The notes under the pieces: model-generated
What the model was told of the DNA's origin: nothing
The model's database searches: none
Seen by the model: the letters and a program-made list of their open reading frames with translations, nothing else
Assembly (NCBI GenBank): GCA_011523115.1
Contig: WTHO01000235.1
Coordinates: 1 to 6,148, forward strand
Direction of reading: 5' to 3'
From: Halieaceae bacterium
GTDB lineage: Bacteria > Pseudomonadota > Gammaproteobacteria > Pseudomonadales > Halieaceae
Length of the DNA: 6,148 nt
Made by a program: the position numbers and the translations under genes
In this document: piece after piece, positions 4,920-6,148 of the stretch
How positions within the stretch are numbered: the stretch's first letter is position 1
How the letters are laid out: every line of letters begins with the position of its first letter

Positions 4920-6148
4920 ATGGAAGCAGCACTCGAAGAACGACCTCTGATCGAGGGGTCAGCGACCGAAGTGGACAGCGGCAGTAACCCGCCCGCCGAG
5001 ACGGGCAACGCCGCCGTACCTGCCGAACAGGCCGGCGCTACGCCTGCAAATCAGGCGCAGGCGATGCCCGCTGTGCGGGACGTGATGTCTCAGCCTGCTG
5101 TGCGTCGCGCCATGCCCGCCATCATTGGTCTGTTGTCTCTTCTGGTAGTGCTGATTTTTTGGTCGGTGATGACCTCTACTCCCTATCGAAGCGTCTCTGA
5201 TGGCATGGAGCAAGCCGATGTTCAGTTGGCCTTTGAGGCGTTGAAGTCCGCTAATTACGATGTGCGAATCAATAAATCCACCGGGCGCCTTGAGGTGCCT
5301 GAGAACGTGTTTCAGGCGGCGCGGATCTTTCTGGCGTCCCAGGGTATTCCCAGGGCTGCGGCCGAGGGCGGCATGGGCTCATTGGCTGACGGCAGCTCGA
5401 TGACAACCAGTCAGTTCATGGAACAGGTGAAGTACAACAATGCGATTGAGGTTGAACTCGCGCGCACGATCTCCGAGATCAGCACGATTGAAATGGCCCG
5501 AGTCCATTTAGCTGCACCCAAACAAAGTGTCTTTGTCCGCGATCGGCAGCCGGCCAAAGCGTCGGTGATCGTCAAGCCGTACCGGGGCAGAGTCGTTGAC
5601 CCCGCGCAGGTACTCTCAATTGTTCACTTGGTCAGTGCCAGTGTGCCCTATCTCGCCACGCAGGATGTCACGGTGGTAGACCATTACGGCAACCTGCTAA
5701 CAGGCAGCAATGCTGACAAAGATGGCACCCCTGCACTCAATAACGCGCGTTTTGAAGCCGAGCGAGAGGCAGAGTTGGCTGAGCGCATTCGCGAACTTCT
5801 GATCCCCGCACTGGGTGGCGGCAACGTGCGAACCGTCGTCAATCTGGAGATGGACTTCACCCAGCGTGAAACCACTACGGAGCAGTATCTGGACTTTGAA
5901 CCCGAGCGCGCTGAGGTGCGATCTGAGGTGATTACCTCTGATTCCCAGACCGGTATCGCTGCATCGGGTGTGCCGGGCGGCACCACCAACATTCCGCCCG
6001 ATCAGCCAGAAGTGGTGCCGGAGGGTGAGGTCGCCGAGAACCCCACCAATACCGAGACCGCGACCACTGAGCGAGAGCAAACCACGCGTAACTATGAGCT
6101 CGATAAAGAGATCCGGTTTGTGAAAGAACAGACAGGTCGCGTGACCTC
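4920..6148 (+). CDS. fliF: Flagellar MS-ring protein FliF (3'-truncated by window end)
   Basis: The ATG at 4920 has AAGGGG at 4905-4910, 9 nt upstream. The frame stays open to the window edge, giving 409 complete codons of a protein usually about 550-600 residues long. Residues 1-50 are an acidic, Pro/Ala-rich cytoplasmic tail. VRDVMSQPAVRRAMPAI (52-68) leads into the first membrane helix (about 65-84). The ring-building region follows: TPYRSV (87-92), RLEVPENVFQAARIFLASQG (123-142), then TSQFMEQVKYNNAIEVELART (163-183) and MARVHLAAPKQSVFVRD (192-208), all characteristic of YscJ/FliF ring modules. The beta-collar region starts near 275 and includes NYELDKEI (391-398); the stretch between (about 340-390) is Pro/Thr/Glu-rich. 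The second membrane helix and the FliG-binding tail are off the window. FliF forms the inner-membrane ring on which the flagellum is built. Confidence 0.96.
   Translation, partial: MEAALEERPLIEGSATEVDSGSNPPAETGNAAVPAEQAGATPANQAQAMPAVRDVMSQPAVRRAMPAIIGLLSLLVVLIFWSVMTSTPYRSVSDGMEQADVQLAFEALKSANYDVRINKSTGRLEVPENVFQAARIFLASQGIPRAAAEGGMGSLADGSSMTTSQFMEQVKYNNAIEVELARTISEISTIEMARVHLAAPKQSVFVRDRQPAKASVIVKPYRGRVVDPAQVLSIVHLVSASVPYLATQDVTVVDHYGNLLTGSNADKDGTPALNNARFEAEREAELAERIRELLIPALGGGNVRTVVNLEMDFTQRETTTEQYLDFEPERAEVRSEVITSDSQTGIAASGVPGGTTNIPPDQPEVVPEGEVAENPTNTETATTEREQTTRNYELDKEIRFVKEQTGRVT

Noticed and set aside
5684..6080. Minus-strand open frames inside fliF.
   Set aside because: They overlap the conserved FliF coding sequence, have low-complexity composition and no family resemblance.
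1..6148. CRISPR arrays, tRNA or rRNA genes, insertion sequences, or phage genes.
   Set aside because: I saw no regularly spaced repeats, cloverleaf-like sequence, transposase motifs or terminal inverted repeats anywhere in the window.

Overview
The window looks like chromosomal DNA from a flagellated gammaproteobacterium. This rests on protein resemblance (FleQ/FlrA-type and FleR/FlrC-type regulators directly ahead of fliE and fliF), a textbook -24/-12 sigma-54 promoter and moderately GC-rich sequence. A finer taxonomic placement cannot be made from the sequence alone.

Layout. Positions 21-329 (+) encode a small ABM-fold-like protein. Positions 360-1277 (-, possibly from 1397 or 1409) encode a six-helix voltage-gated potassium channel with an intact TVGYGD filter. 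The two genes converge. After a divergent gap comes the flagellar block, all on +: a small exported protein with a 21-residue-spaced internal repeat (1480-1815); a FleQ-like sigma-54 activator with no N-terminal domain (1837-2940); a 146-bp regulatory gap; a FleR/FlrC-like activator with a degenerate receiver domain (3087-4562, GTG start); fliE (4559-4888, ATGA overlap); and fliF (4920 to beyond the window end).

How it fits together. The gap at 2941-3086 carries a near-match to the FleQ box, a second half-site exactly 20 bp downstream, and a perfectly spaced sigma-54 promoter whose predicted start lies 23 nt before the FleR-like GTG codon. The simplest reading is a two-tier cascade. The FleQ-like protein binds the boxes and switches on the operon flrC-like-fliE-fliF(-...), and the FlrC-like protein then drives later flagellar promoters.

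What is unusual. The usual FleS/FlrB kinase gene is absent between the two regulators, and the FlrC-like receiver domain seems to lack its phosphoacceptor. The FleQ-like protein lacks the N-terminal domain and some residues that bind c-di-GMP in Pseudomonas FleQ. Both activators depart from the consensus GAFTGA loop (GAFSGA and GSFTGA). Together these suggest a stripped-down flagellar cascade that does not depend on phosphorylation, and perhaps not on c-di-GMP. How it is switched is not visible here. The co-directional exported repeat protein 21 bp upstream is an uncharacterised candidate partner.
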